This document shows positions 1-10,591 of a stretch of 64,000 nt of DNA, one piece after another. A program made the position numbers and the translations under genes. The stretch comes from Viola odorata (taxonomy: Eukaryota > Streptophyta > Magnoliopsida > Malpighiales > Violaceae), in contig OY829543.1 of the NCBI GenBank assembly GCA_963691705.1, positions 52,184,564 to 52,248,563 of the forward strand. The letters are read 5' to 3'. A model generated the notes under the pieces. That model was not told where the DNA came from. It saw only the letters and a list, made by a program, of their open reading frames with translations, and made no database searches. Each line of letters begins with the position of its first letter. The first letter of the stretch is position 1.

Positions 1-239
1 GCATTATGATGGGAAACAGAGGATGCTTTTGCGTATGGAGATGCTGATGTTATTGTTTGTCAAAACAGTAGTTGAATTGCGATGGGAAATAGAGGATGTA
101 TATGTGTATGTGTATGTTTTAGCTATTGTTTGTAAGCACAGTGTGTGCATTTTATTGTTTGTCAAAATAGTGGTTCAATGGAAATGTAAAGCAGAGGATG
201 TGTTGTGTAATGTGAGATTTGTAATGTAAAGCAGAGGAA

Positions 240-430
240 ATGCTATTCCAAAATTGAATCAAATAGTATGTTCTAAATTCCAAGCATATTCCATTGAATC
301 AAATGCCATTCCAATACATGTTCAAGCACATTCCAATACATATTCTAATTCATCTAAATTCCAACCTTTTAATCAAAGTGAGGCAACATTCTAATACATA
401 TTCCATTACATTCCAATACATATTCCAATA
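240..430. repeat. Degenerate ATTCCAATACAT minisatellite
   Basis: Variants of ATTCCAATACATATT recur about ten times between 240 and 430 with irregular spacing. The block abuts the point where transposase similarity is lost. No coding potential is seen. Segment 1-235 also holds diverged direct repeats built on GATGGGAAA-AGAGGATG and TATTGTTTGTCAAAA. Confidence 0.55.
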
Positions 431-1346
431 CAGCTGCTAAGAACATTACTTTTGGAATGAAATGAGAGGATTTGATAGTTCTTACTGGATCACTCTCATC
501 GTGCAGCAAGTAATAGGTCTGCGTTTTCTTGGTAAGGTAGAACCACTTCTCATCGATGTGGACTATATTATCCATCCGACTGAAGGTTGGATCGTGAGAT
601 AACGATGCAGGCTCCAAACTGGACAGACAGTGGTTCATTCTAGCAATTTAGTTCTCTGCTGTCAAACTGGGCTTAATGGCATTCGTGTGCCGCTTGATGA
701 CACCTTCTTTCAGCTTGCCATAAAGATATGTCTTTGAAACACCAAGGTGGAAAGCAAGAGACCTTATAGTTGTCCTCTTACTCAAAGGAATACTTCGTAT
801 TCTCTCCAAATCAAATTCAACACGTTTTCTTCCACAATTTTTCGCTCTGTAATTATCATGAACGTTGCTACCAAAATCCCTTGCACGTTTCCATATCCTC
901 TGAATTGAACGAAGGCCAACTCCAAACTGGACAGCAACTTCCTTTGTTGCCCCTCTTTTCAACACCCCATTGACACTCTTTTACAGCAGCAATTGTAAAA
1001 CCTCAAGGCGTTCCGTGGAATTAAGTTCCTTCCATTGATCTGACAAGCAAAATTTACAAAATGTATGATTCAACATACCACAATGGCATTTGGGGAAATA
1101 GGTAATTTAATTGAAAAAAACAAATTAACCTCGTGAAGGCCTCTGGTTCAGATCTGGGATGCCAATGCTTTGCTGAGCTTCTCCCTGTGAGATTCCTCCT
1201 TCAATTTGGGGACATGGAAGCCCAAATTCATCCTCAGATATCTCTTCGATTCCAACCCAGTTGGTTGATGGAGACGCAGGTTCAACTGACAACGGAGATG
1301 GGGGAGTTGTTTGCTGCTCAGTAAGGCCATTGAGTGAAGAAGCCAT
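430..1346 (-). pseudogene. Mariner-like transposase, two exons, disabled and truncated
   Basis: The transposase would bind the terminal repeats and cut and paste the element in the nucleus. Exon 1 runs from ATG at 1346 to 1130 (donor GAG|GTTAAT). Exon 2 starts at 1039 after CTTGTCAG, and the phases join in frame (G|AT). Exon 2 holds the helix-turn-helix DNA-binding region (EVAVQFGV, RIWKRARDF, SLAFHLGVSKTYL) and the first catalytic block VHIDEKWFYLTKK (near 545-575), with the first Asp of the DDD triad. In-frame stops lie at 981-983 (TAA where CAA is likely) and 648-650. Similarity ends after the MFLAAV block near 430, so the second and third catalytic Asp are missing. An intron at this position is usual in plant MLEs. 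Confidence 0.85.
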
Positions 1347-1715
1347 AGTGTAAATAATGGTGAGCTGAAGGGAACTTGGAAGCAGAGAAGCTTGAGGTAG
1401 GAGAAGCTTGAGGTAGGAGGAAGATAATGAAATTTGGATCCCAAAAGGGAGTTCAAACAAATTCGAGCAATAGGAATTGGGGGGAACCATTTTGAATTTC
1501 GGCAAAATTTGGTGAAAATCAGCCGAAAATTTGCGCGGGTTAAGGTTAGATTTTCGCCAAATTTGGGAGGAAAAGCAGAGGAGAGAAGAGGGAGAGAAGA
1601 GAGAGAACGAAATGAGGAAAGAAGGAAGCGGAAGGTAGCAGCACGCGCGTTCTGTGGTGGGACCCACCGACAGGAGACTGGCAAGTGTATCAGTCTCCTT
1701 AATACTCGTGAAACC

Positions 1716-1749
1716 CTCTGTCGCGACACTTATTTGCGGACAGAGGGAG
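1716..1749 (-). repeat. Terminal inverted repeat of the mariner-like element
   Basis: The outer end reads CTCCCTCTGTCCGCAAATAA then GTGTCGCGACAGAGGG on the minus strand. The CTCCCTC...AATAAGTGTCGC pattern is characteristic of plant mariner-like elements and Stowaway MITEs. The inner part holds a small palindrome (TGTCGCGACA). The flanking TA at 1750-1751 is the presumed target duplication. Confidence 0.8.
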
Positions 1750-1751
1750 TA

Positions 1752-2582
1752 TATTTTAGTTGATCCCACTTTTCATTTTCTGTTCGATTTGGTCTCATAT
1801 GTTATTGCCGTTATCCGTCCGGAGTCCCTATCATCTAAATTGACGTTAACGGTCATTTTTTGTCGTTAAACGTCATTATTTTATTATTATATATGACAGA
1901 TTATCAATTTTGGCGGGCCCTACGTGATAAAATTCTGACCAAATTGAAAAAAAAATCAACGATTTTTGTTTTTGTTTTTTAGAACATTTAGATTAGTTTG
2001 AAATAAAAATGGGCCCCACCATATGTTTTACAACCCACATTTTACCCTCCCAAATCCTGATCCTTTTATACCAAACCCTAAATTCCCAAAAACCTAATTG
2101 AAGATGATGGGAAAAAGACCCAATCATGTGCAAAATATACATGGGTTGTAGGGTTAAGTCCTTTTTTCTTTCTCTTCTTCTACCTCTCCTATCCTCCCAA
2201 TCAATCACTCGGTAACCAGTAACCAGCCACCAATCATATTCTCCTCCCAATCAATTAAAATCAATTAATCAACAACCACTATTTTATTCAAATCTAATCA
2301 AACATGCGAAATATTAAATAATTAGCGAACCCTTTTAGCACGATTAAATCAAAAAATAATCAATTTGTGAAAAAACAAGAACGAATCCAGATTTATTCAT
2401 TCAAAATCCGGATTCGTTCATACAGAACCCGGATTCGTTCATCACGACCCGGATCCGTTCATCACCAAACCTAACTCCGCACCAACCGTTCATCGCCATC
2501 TCTCTCATCGTCATCCTCGCTGTCAAATCGGAGTAGCCCCAATTCGATCTCCAACAAGTCAGCGTTCAATACATGGGCATCA
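1752..2582. other. Non-coding AT-rich stretch with a small minisatellite
   Basis: I see no supported gene here. The stretch lies between the end of the mariner-like element and the 3' border of the LINE. At 2385-2466 it holds four tandem copies of a 20-21-bp unit (core CCGGATTCGTTCATCAC). The rest is A/T-rich and unassigned; short reading frames in it lack family features. Confidence 0.5.
2385..2466. repeat. Four-copy 20-21-bp tandem repeat
   Basis: Units start near 2385, 2406, 2427 and 2447 with the shared core CCGGATTCGTTCAT. The first unit is the most diverged and the last carries GGATCC in place of GGATTC. Confidence 0.75.
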
Positions 2583-2749
2583 CTACACCCAACCTCTGTC
2601 ACCTTTCATCTTTCTCTTCCTTCTCTTCCTACCTTTCTCCGCCCCAGATCTCGATTTCAAAATGAGAACCTCATGAATTTCAAAATGACAAAAGGAAGAA
2701 AGAAACAAACAACCTAATGAGGAGGGCCTCAATCTCCTCTTAGGCTGCT

Positions 2750-2850
2750 GTGCGGAGGAAGAAGAAGGAAGAAAAGAAAAGGAAGAAAAAGAAAGAAAAG
2801 GAAGAAAAAGGAAAGAAAAGAAAAGAAAGAAAGAAAAGAAAGCAGAAATG
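2750..2850. repeat. Purine-rich GAAAG/GAAGA tract at the LINE 3' border
   Basis: On the plus strand this is an uninterrupted run of GAAGAAG, GAAAGAAAAG and similar units. On the minus strand it follows directly where the LINE reverse transcriptase reading stops (after RQGCSMSPF). It looks like a simple-sequence expansion at, or insertion into, the truncated 3' end of the LINE. Confidence 0.6.
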
Positions 2851-2864
2851 GAGACATGGAACAA

Positions 2865-4762
2865 CCCTGTCTCAATCCACGACCCACCCCAAATTCGGCT
2901 GAGGGAGACCCATTGATCAAAACAGAGACTCTAGCTGTACTCAAGCACTGCTGAACCCATCTCCGCCATTTTGAACTGAAACCCATGTGGCCTAAAACTT
3001 CATCCAAGTAACTCCATTCAACTGAATCATAAGTTTTCTCAAAATCAAGTTTGAACATAAAACCTTGCTGTTGAGAAGTCTTAAGATGGTGGGCGATCTC
3101 ATTAGCTATCATAACACAATCCAGAGTCTGCCTCCCTTTTATAAACCCATGTTGAAATTCGCTAACTACCGAAGTGATCACAGACCCCAGACGATTGGCT
3201 AAAATTTTGGAGATGATCTTGTAGTAGCTGCTAACCAGACTGATTGGACGGAACTCATAGAACCTCTTGGCAGAAGCCACTTTCGGAATTAGGATGAGGA
3301 AAGAAGAGTTAGCTCCTTTAGAAAAATTACCCGAGATGAAGAAGCCTTTTATCAACCGACAAAAATCTGGACCCATGAATTTTGAATGAAACGCATAGAC
3401 AACCCATCTAGCCCAGGAGATTTATCACCTGCACAACTTTTCACCGCTTCCCAAATCTCTAAAGACGAAACCTCCTTATCTAACTGAGAAACCTCATCAG
3501 CCTCCAGCTTTGCAAATCCTAGGTCCTGCATCTGAGGTCTATTCCACCTATTAGACTTGAAAAAAATTGAATAATAGGTGACCGCTGCCACCTTGATGTC
3601 GCAAGGATTAGTAAATCTGCCATTAACAGTGATAATCTCTGAGATGTTGTTCCTCCTGCATGACGCTTTCGCTGAAAGGTGGAAATATTTTGTGTTTCGG
3701 TCACCTTGAGAGCACCATTTCATCCTAGATTTTTGTTGCCAAAAACTAAGAGCCCTGCCCTGATGCTCCCACAAAGATGCTAAAATGGTCGATTTTTCTA
3801 TCGCTTCCTCCGTAGTCAGGCCCGAAAATCTGCTAGCCTGTCAAAGGAGTCAGATTTCTCTTGAAGCTCTTGAAGTCTTACTTCTACCTTGCCGAAAATC
3901 TCACGATTCCAAACTCGCAATTTATCTTTCACCCTCCGAAGTTTCCTAATCACTTGAAAGTCCCCAGGAAAGGAACTTCCAGCATCAACCCAGAAGTTAC
4001 GGACTGTTTCTTTAAATCCTGCCACTTCCCACCAAGCTGCAAGATCTCTGAAAGGTTTCAGCCCTCAATTCATAAGGTCCTCACATAGAAGAAGAGGCAC
4101 GTGATCTGAGGAATTGCGGCCCAAAGCAGATAATTTCAAATCATGGTATCGAACAAGCCATTCTGGGTGTACAAAAATGCGGTCTATTTTGCTCCTGCTA
4201 ATGGCATTTGCCTAAGTAAATCGACGCCCGAGCAGAGGAAGATCCTGTAATCTACAAGCATCAACCCAATCCTGAAACTCCTTCATTCCCCTCGTATATT
4301 CTCTCCCATTTAATCTCTCCGATGGAATTAACACTTCATTAAAATCACCTGCAATTAAAACCGGGACACTGCAATTCCTAATCAAAGAATGTAACTGGTT
4401 CCAAAGTTGCACCCTGGCTAAATCCTCAGAATAAGAATAAACATTAAGAAGAGCACATCTGAAATTGGTTTCTTTTAGGCAACCTTCTAACAAAACATAT
4501 CTGTCGCCGCATTCTTTTCTAGTAACCTCAAAGATCCCAGAATCCCACATCGCAATCAACCCTCCTGATCTACCAGATGCTTCACCGACTCCACATCTCT
4601 GCTTCACCACATAGAACTAATAAAGAAGTCGTTGATAGAGGACCGTTTTGTTTCTTGAATAAAGACCACACCTAACCTTTCTCGCAGGATGCACCGTCTG
4701 ATAAAGCGACGATTCACTAAGGATAACAGCCCCCTACTATTCTAAGAAATAGGCCTAATCAT
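2865..4762 (-). pseudogene. LINE ORF2: APE endonuclease plus reverse transcriptase, broken
   Basis: In target-primed reverse transcription this protein nicks DNA and copies LINE RNA. The start near 4762 leads into an ISWNSRGL-type endonuclease motif in which Trp is TAG (4743-4745), then IQETK, and further on VLIAGDFNEVL (4610-4212). The RT part shows DRNTKYFH, KSPGLDG, LIPKV, FRPISLVSSYYKI, FIKGRQTLD, FKLDFEKTYDSVEW and GLRQGCSMSPF. The frame changes at least twice (near 3800 and 3370). The catalytic xxDD box and everything after it are absent because the sequence runs into a purine tract near 2860. Confidence 0.85.
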
Positions 4763-4796
4763 CTGACACAACAAAACCCGCGAAACATCCACCTAT

Positions 4797-6385
4797 TCAA
4801 GATCTATAGATGGCCAATTCCCCCTCAAAGCGTTCTTTATCAAAGCTCCTCATAGCCTCCTCGTCTGCATTTACGGTAAGAGAGAGAGATCTCCCCAAGT
4901 TCCAGACATCTCCCTCCAACAAGGTCGCATCCGTTAACCTGTTCATGTTACCAATATCTTCATCTTCGACTCGAGAAACCTCAACACTAGCACCCACAGC
5001 AGAGCATTCTGATTCCAGACTACCTGATTTGCCCACTAACTTCTTAACCTTCCTCATTCTTTTTCTCGAGGTGATTAAAGAAACAGGATGGGCACCTACT
5101 GAAACATTATCGTCCTGTAGCTTAGAATTTGCCTGAGAATGGATAACTTCCGTCTCCTCTCCCCCTTGGCAACATCCTACAAACTCCTCTGTTGCGCCTG
5201 TTACCTCTCTACTGTCTAGAGTAGCTTCTCTCTGGTCCTCTTCTTCCTCTTCTTCCCAATCTTCCTCTAATTCCACACCAACCATCCAATCATGATAGGA
5301 AATAGACCCTTGCATAGGTTCCTCCAGAAAGCGGACCTTGAAACCACCCCCCTCCCCCCCCCCTCCCCCCTCCTCCACCTTCACTGATATCTCTCGATCT
5401 ACTCTGTTACTAGAAGTTGAGATCAGAATACGAGCAACATCTAGCCTTTTTTCAGGATGGTACGCTCGTCTGCCGCAACCAAGCCTCCTAATTTAGAACC
5501 CAAGGTCTCAAAAGTGGCTTGACCCCAAGATTGAAAGGGACTCTTTCCACGGACAGACTTTCGAGAATAAATCTTCAATGGCAGGATTAGCTACTGTCAT
5601 GGCTGATTCAAGCTCTTTTACATTCTCAAATTCCAAGAGCACTAGACCACGACCCATCAATCTCGACTCGCATCTCCAGCCCACTTCTGACACAAGTTCC
5701 TGAATGTCTGGCATGTCTTCCACTCGTCTCAAGATACCCACTGCATTCCGAGCCAACCAAGCCACATTACCTTCCGGAACCATAAGCTCAACTACCTCTT
5801 CTTTTGCACTATCCTGCTCCGCTTCTGCAAATAAACTAGCCGTCTCTTTCTCTTGAATCGGAGGAAGTGGAGTTACCTAAGAAAACTTAGCGGCAACTCC
5901 AGCTCCCCTGCGATTCCCCGATTTCCCAACACTGCCAAATTTCATACCAGAAAACCTGTTGAGTCTCGCACAGCGGGGAAGCACCAATAAATTGGTGGTC
6001 CAGGGCATGCTCCAATGCTTTAGGATTATCAACTCTATCAAAGCGGATAAAGCCATATCTTCTCCCTACCTTGTTCCTGCGCCTTGGAATGAATACATCT
6101 CGAAGACAACCTAAGCCGGTAAGCTTCCATCTCCTGTTAATCAAGTACCATAGTGCTCGATGATCAACATGTTCAGGTAAATTTTCCAAATAGAAGGTTG
6201 TGACCTTCGAAATTTCTGATTTTGTTCCAATCGCGACAACTTGTTGATTGAGATCTGATGTTGGGAGCATGCCGGCAGCATTCATTTTTTGGCGATATGA
6301 GCGCGGTCCGATACGGCTTGGAAGAAAAGATGTTCTTGGAATTTCTCACTCTTGTCTGCCCCGCCTCGGTGTGATTCATGGTCAC
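4797..6385 (-). pseudogene. LINE ORF1-like protein with RRM, broken into three pieces
   Basis: ORF1 proteins of plant L1 elements bind element RNA. Here 6285-5887 carries an RRM with RNP2-like FYLENLPE and RNP1-like RRYGFIRFDRV. A second piece (5783-5508: VAWLARNAVG, GLVLLEFEN) looks like the globular domain common in such ORF1 proteins. The third (5384-4797) is acidic, with a Gly/Glu-rich stretch from a C/T homopurine tract near 5345-5376. The N-terminus is in another frame (6385-6290), so there is a frameshift near 6290. Order and strand match ORF2. Confidence 0.7.
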
Positions 6386-6675
6386 TTCCTCTCAAGAATC
6401 GGCCCAGCTAGAAACCCGGAGCAACCAACGCAACAGCTGCCCCCAATCCTAGAAAGATAAGACCAGCCACCTAAATTTCACCCTGCAAGTGTCGCCCGCC
6501 CCAACCCAATTTCCGGCCACCGCTTCACCCCAGTAGAGCCAGAAGAGTCAATTAACAATCGGGTTACTAATCTGCAAAACGCACACTAAGGGCCCACGAA
6601 GTCCCTTCAAACCATCCAAATCAACCAGAAAATAACCAAAAACAAAAAAAACAAAAAAAAACCCAATTAAAGAAA

Positions 6676-6845
6676 GAGCAATGATATTTTGGCAGAAAAA
6701 TTAGGCAGAAAAAATGAGCAAATGACATTTTCGTAAATAAAATAATCATTTTATTTACGAAACTACCATCACTTATTACGAAATTGCCATCACTTATTTA
6801 CGAAAATGCCATCTACTCATTTTTTCTGCCAAAATATCATTTCTC
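6676..6845. mobile_element. 170-bp MITE with 9-bp target duplication (Mutator-type)
   Basis: The termini are inverted repeats: GAGCAATGATATTTTGGCAG on the left and the reverse complement of GAGAAATGATATTTTGGCAG on the right, extending inwards through AATGAG and ACATTTTCGTAAATAA-like blocks. Both sides are flanked by the same 9 bp, TTAAAGAAA (6667-6675 and 6846-6854). A 9-bp duplication points to the Mutator superfamily. It has no coding capacity. It sits in the leader of the minus-strand LINE. Confidence 0.85.
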
Positions 6846-7352
6846 TTAAAGAAATTGGTTTGTCTAAGAACGCCGGTCCACTAATCGGATCCTAGGGAGG
6901 AAGCAGCTACTCGATGGACAGAGGAAACTCCTCCGATCTTAGGCAATCGGACGAGCAGCCTTTCGACGCTGCCCGCGGACGATGAAAATCCGCCGGATCC
7001 GTTGCAAGATTGGACACGCAATGTCCTCCTCACTCGTCGTAGGCTGCGGATCTGCGATCTGATAGATCGCCGCCGGAGGATGGAAGGAACCGAGCTCGAT
7101 CGGAGAGAGGAAAGAAAGGGGTTTCACGCCAGCTACCGAGGGTATGCTGGTGTTTTGTGTGGCATCCGCGTGAGGCGAGATGTCACTTTGGAGCTCCGGC
7201 AGCAGTAGAAAAATTGGGTACTAACCGTAATAATTTGAATAAATAAATAAAAAAAATGGTTATATGTTTGATATATCTGGTTGTATGAAATGGTTGATAA
7301 GAGATAGTAGACAGCCAAATCAAATAAAATGATGAGATCTTTCTTACTGCAG

Positions 7353-7607
7353 GTGGTGGTATGTAGTTTTGTGTATGGTTCTACCAAGAACAAGGAAAAA
7401 CAAGTGGGTCGTCCCAAGCTTGAGAAGAACCAAGCATCTCAATCCCAACCCCAACCCCAACCAGATGAAAAGCCAGTTACAGCAATATCTGTTATGCCTA
7501 ACATGGGACTTCCTAATCAGAATTTCCCTCTGTCATCGATGAACGTCTGGCCTGGTTCACGAGCAGTTGATATGAGAAATCCCCACACAGATATTGACTT
7601 GACCTGA
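7353..7607 (+). pseudogene. Last exon of an AT-hook (AHL-type) nuclear protein gene
   Basis: AHL proteins bind AT-rich DNA through AT-hooks and a PPC/DUF296 domain and regulate transcription in the nucleus. After a splice-acceptor-like TTTCTTACTGCAG the frame reads QVVVCSFVYG (end of the PPC domain), then a Gln/Pro-rich tail, WPGSRAVDMRNP and HTDIDLT. From memory the family tail normally ends DIDLTRG. Here the Arg codon is TGA (7605-7607), followed by GGA TGA, so CGA to TGA cost two residues. I find no upstream exons; LINE sequence lies directly upstream. It is probably a stranded exon. About 320 bp of 3' UTR-like sequence follow. Confidence 0.7.
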
Positions 7608-7929
7608 GGATGAATGTTTGCTGCAACAGAAACATGGCATTTCTATACATATCTGTTGTTGTAAATGTACCAGATGTGTGATAATTGTGAGACATTTGTA
7701 TTCATCCTCATCTCCCCACTGCTATAAATGTGTGTTCTAAGTTCTAACCTTAGCTTTGTAACCAGAGTTTTATCATTTTAAGATCTTCAGGTAGCAATGG
7801 ATTTCTGGAGAAATTGTTCTTTGTAGTCTGTTGTGTAGGTACATTCCATTTGCAGTTGAAAAAAAATGATCTTTTACGTTCTGTTGTCCATTTTCACTTT
7901 AAGAGTCTTACATTTGGAATATGAAAAGA
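7608..7929 (+). other. 3' UTR-like sequence after the AHL exon
   Basis: A/T-rich sequence without coding potential. It continues smoothly from the AHL exon and probably represents its 3' untranslated region and flank. No polyadenylation site can be fixed with confidence. Confidence 0.4.
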
Positions 7930-8228
7930 ACCGACACAATCTCCATAAACTAATGAGATTTTTTATGGCAACGAAGTGCATCATTAGAAGGGTCAAATGT
8001 GAGGTTTGTTAACCTGTTTGCAACCACATCGGCCTCATGATTACATGTCGAATATTGACGTCCCAATCATACTTAACCAACAAAGCCTTAATGTGGCATG
8101 TTTGCAAAAAGGAAAGACCTCTTGAGAAAGGGAACTACACTTGCATTATCCACTTGAACTTGAAGTTTGCACCAACCCAACCGACGAGCTGCCTGTAATC
8201 CATGAAGGACCCCTCAAAGCTCGGCCTG
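7930..8228 (-). pseudogene. LINE RNase H domain remnant
   Basis: The minus strand reads AEL*GVLHGLQAARRLGW, VQVDNASVV and, after a frame change, NHEADVVANRLTNL. These are the blocks of the C-terminal RNase H of plant LINEs, with catalytic Glu, Asp and the last Asp recognisable. The stop at 8214-8216 is TGA where CGA (Arg) is usual. It is separate from the LINE at 2865-7215. Element C begins directly at its end, so this remnant is the likely target of C. Confidence 0.7.
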
Positions 8229-9017
8229 TGATATGATGCATTTTGTACTAATTTCCCATTCCTTTCCTAGCCCTTTTTGGGCATGTTTCTACTGATCTCC
8301 TTCTGTTTTCCTACTATTTTATAGATCAGAGCTTAAGGAAAGGAAATATCAAAAAGATGCATTTTCATTGATTCTGGACGGACTTGAGCAGCGAGGCCTA
8401 GCAGCAGTTGGCAGACAGCGTGCAGACAACATCTTGCCCCTGCACTTGTACGCAGACAGCGACAGCTGGCCAAGAACGAACAAGGAAACTTCTTTTTAAA
8501 GAAGGAAATCTGTTGATTCTCTCCAATTAATCCAGATCTCTCCCGCTTTGGCAAGAAAATATTCCAAGATTAACTCCAATTAAATTAGGATTTTCCCTTT
8601 TAATTAATTTCCATTTTAGGATTTTCCCTTTTTGTAATTTTCTTTTATAAACACTTTTAGCTTTAGGGTTTGGGGGAATCTTTTCATCTCCCACTTTTGA
8701 AGTTGGCAGCCACGACCATAACTTTCTGTTTTCCGTTCAATAAACAGGAGCTTTGCTCCGGCCGACATTAATAAAGAGTTTTCCCTTTCCTCTTCTTCGT
8801 CCTTTATGCAATTAATTTATTTTATTTATTTTAATTCTAATATGAGCGGCTAAGCTCATTTGTTCTTGGTAGGATCATCAAAGGTTGCTTAAGAAGGCTG
8901 TGAGGTCGAATTGAAATTAATATATCCTTGGTTGGTATTTATTTACTTAACGTTTTCTTGTCAAATCTGCTAGGGCTGTTAGCAAGTCTGGCCAACGAGC
9001 TGCTAAGCCTAGACGAT
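8229..9017 (+). repeat. Element C 5' LTR, first part
   Basis: It begins TGATATGATGCATTTTG directly after the LINE RNase H remnant. It holds a TATA-like TATAAAC at 8646 followed by AGGGTTTGGGG, and a block (ATGAGCGGCTAAGCTCA, TGTTCTTGGTAGGAT) that matches homologous blocks in the LTRs of A, D, E and F. It is cut at 9017 by element A, whose target duplication ACGAT occupies 9013-9017. Confidence 0.7.
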
Positions 9018-10522
9018 TGATTGCATTGCATTTCATCATGTTTTATTGTCCATTTGCTTGCTATTTTGGATAGTAAAGCCACTGATTTATCCCTGATTTC
9101 CCACATTCTTAGCAGTTCTGGTCTGGTGGAGAAATACTGGAGATTCTGGTTTTTGGAAGCTGAAGCTGATTTTCGGAGTCTTGGCCTAGACCTCGGCCAA
9201 GACACATTCGCATTCAGAGCCAGATCGTCTTGGCCTAGACTCCGGCCAAGACTGATTCGCGAGAGAGCAATCATGAGCAGCAGCGTTGGGCCTTGTGAGC
9301 TGGAATTTGCAGCTGTCCAGCAAGAAAGAGAAGGACCAAGAAGATATTTATTTAAGAATCCTATCAAGGATCTCCTTCCATCTTTATATATTTTAAATTT
9401 CTATTTTTATTCAAAATAAATCAGGATAATTTATTTGGAGATTATTTAGGATATTATTTAGGAGATTGAGTTGGAGAAGGACAGAGGAGTTTTAGCTTAC
9501 TTATAGCTGAACTTGTCCTCCTCTAACGAGGGCTCTCTTCTTCTTCCCCAATTCGACATTGATATATTTTGCTCCGGATTCAATTCTTTGAATCTCGAAT
9601 TTAATTTATTTATGCAATCAAGTATTTTATATTTTCTATTCATGAGTATGAGTAGCTAAACACTTGTTCTTGGTAAGGGTTGATGAGCTGAAGTTCTTAT
9701 GCATTCGTGAGATCAAACCGTACTTAATAATCTCTTCTTTCGTATTTATTTATTTCTTGAACTTAATTTATCGCTTGCTCACTAGAGACAAGAGTTGGCC
9801 ATTCTTGTACCCTAGTAGAGAAGAGTTGCAACCAGCCTAGAAGGAAAGGGAGCACCCGTCGGCCAGGCGAAGTAGGTGACTAGTCTCGCGCCAGACTAGA
9901 AGAAATAAGTGATCTAGGTCAAGACCAGATTGACAACCTAGGGTTTCCATAGGGAGACACCTTGGCCTAGGTACTGTCTTCCCCTATACCATTGAGGAAG
10001 CGAACAGCCATTCAAGACAGCAGTCAAACGGATAAACCCTTTAACCAGGAAGGTGTCCCTTGGCTAGGATTATCAGGAAAGGGAGCACCCGCCAGGTAAT
10101 TTGAAGAGGAGGGAAGACAGGAGTGAACAGGAGTACCTCCACTCTATAGCAGTACTATGAACGAAGAGATGAATATCCTTGAGTCTATGATCGAAGCATA
10201 AGAACAGAAGCTCTCATATCGCCCTTACCTGGAATTCCCTTTTTCTAGATTTATTTCAATCTTGACCCCTGTCTAGGCCAAGCCTTTGGCCAATACAGTT
10301 TTGAATTATTTTACTACTTTCTGTTTTGTCTTTATTTTCAGATTCTACCAAATCCAATCCAGTGACGAGGAAGTCAAACCAAGAACTACATCTCCTAGAG
10401 GTCTCTGTGGATGATCCTCTTACCATCATCTACAAACCTATGTAAACAGTGATAAGTTGTATTTCTACCCCCTTTTCCATACCTATTTCAATATTATATT
10501 TGACGTGTTCGACGCGCGATCA
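9018..10522 (+). repeat. Element A 5' LTR
   Basis: 1505 bp, TGATTGCATTGC to GACGCGCGATCA. TATA-like TATATATT at 9385. It includes three copies of the 9-8-9 inverted-repeat module (9178, 9227, 10271) and the 7-bp stem CTAGTCT/AGACTAG near 9878-9900. It lacks one 12-bp unit (TTATTTAGGAGA) present in the 3' LTR. Confidence 0.92.
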
Positions 10523-10527
10523 AATTT

Positions 10528-10544
10528 TGCGCCGTTGCCGGGGA
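10528..10544 (+). other. Element A primer-binding site, one base short
   Basis: TGCGCCGTTGCCGGGGA follows the LTR after AATTT. It matches the tRNA-Asp-type site of the other elements (TGGCGCCGTTGCCGGGGA) except for one missing G near the 5' end, where priming by the tRNA 3' end would start. Confidence 0.85.
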
Positions 10545-10591
10545 TCTCTAACGGTATTTGTAGTTTTTGTTTTTTGTTTTGTTTTTGATAG

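Larger units (their letters stand above)
1..1749 (-). mobile_element. Mariner-like DNA transposon, 5' part (3' end outside window)
   Basis: Read on the minus strand, the element begins at 1749 with CTCCCTCTGTCCGCAAATAA, the terminal inverted repeat type of plant mariner/Stowaway elements, next to a TA dinucleotide (1750-1751) as expected for the TA target of this superfamily. It encodes a transposase remnant (430-1346). The distal part (1-430) is non-coding and repetitive, and the other terminal repeat is not in the window. It is dead: two stop codons and a transposase cut off after the first catalytic region. Confidence 0.85.
2865..7215 (-). mobile_element. L1-type LINE retrotransposon, degraded, 3' truncated
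   Basis: Minus-strand order: GC-rich leader (about 7215-6390, interrupted by a MITE), ORF1 with an RNA-recognition motif (6385-4797), then ORF2 with endonuclease and reverse transcriptase (4762-2865). This is the layout of plant L1 LINEs with an RRM-type ORF1. The RT ends before the catalytic FADD/YADD box, so the rest of RT, any RNase H and the tail are missing. Several frameshifts and stops show it is old. The 5' limit is approximate. Confidence 0.8.

Noticed and set aside
1125..1769. Long minus-strand frame over the mariner 5' end as one protein
   Set aside because: Its first part is the terminal repeat and leader. The transposase start is better placed at 1346, and the frame ends at a splice donor.
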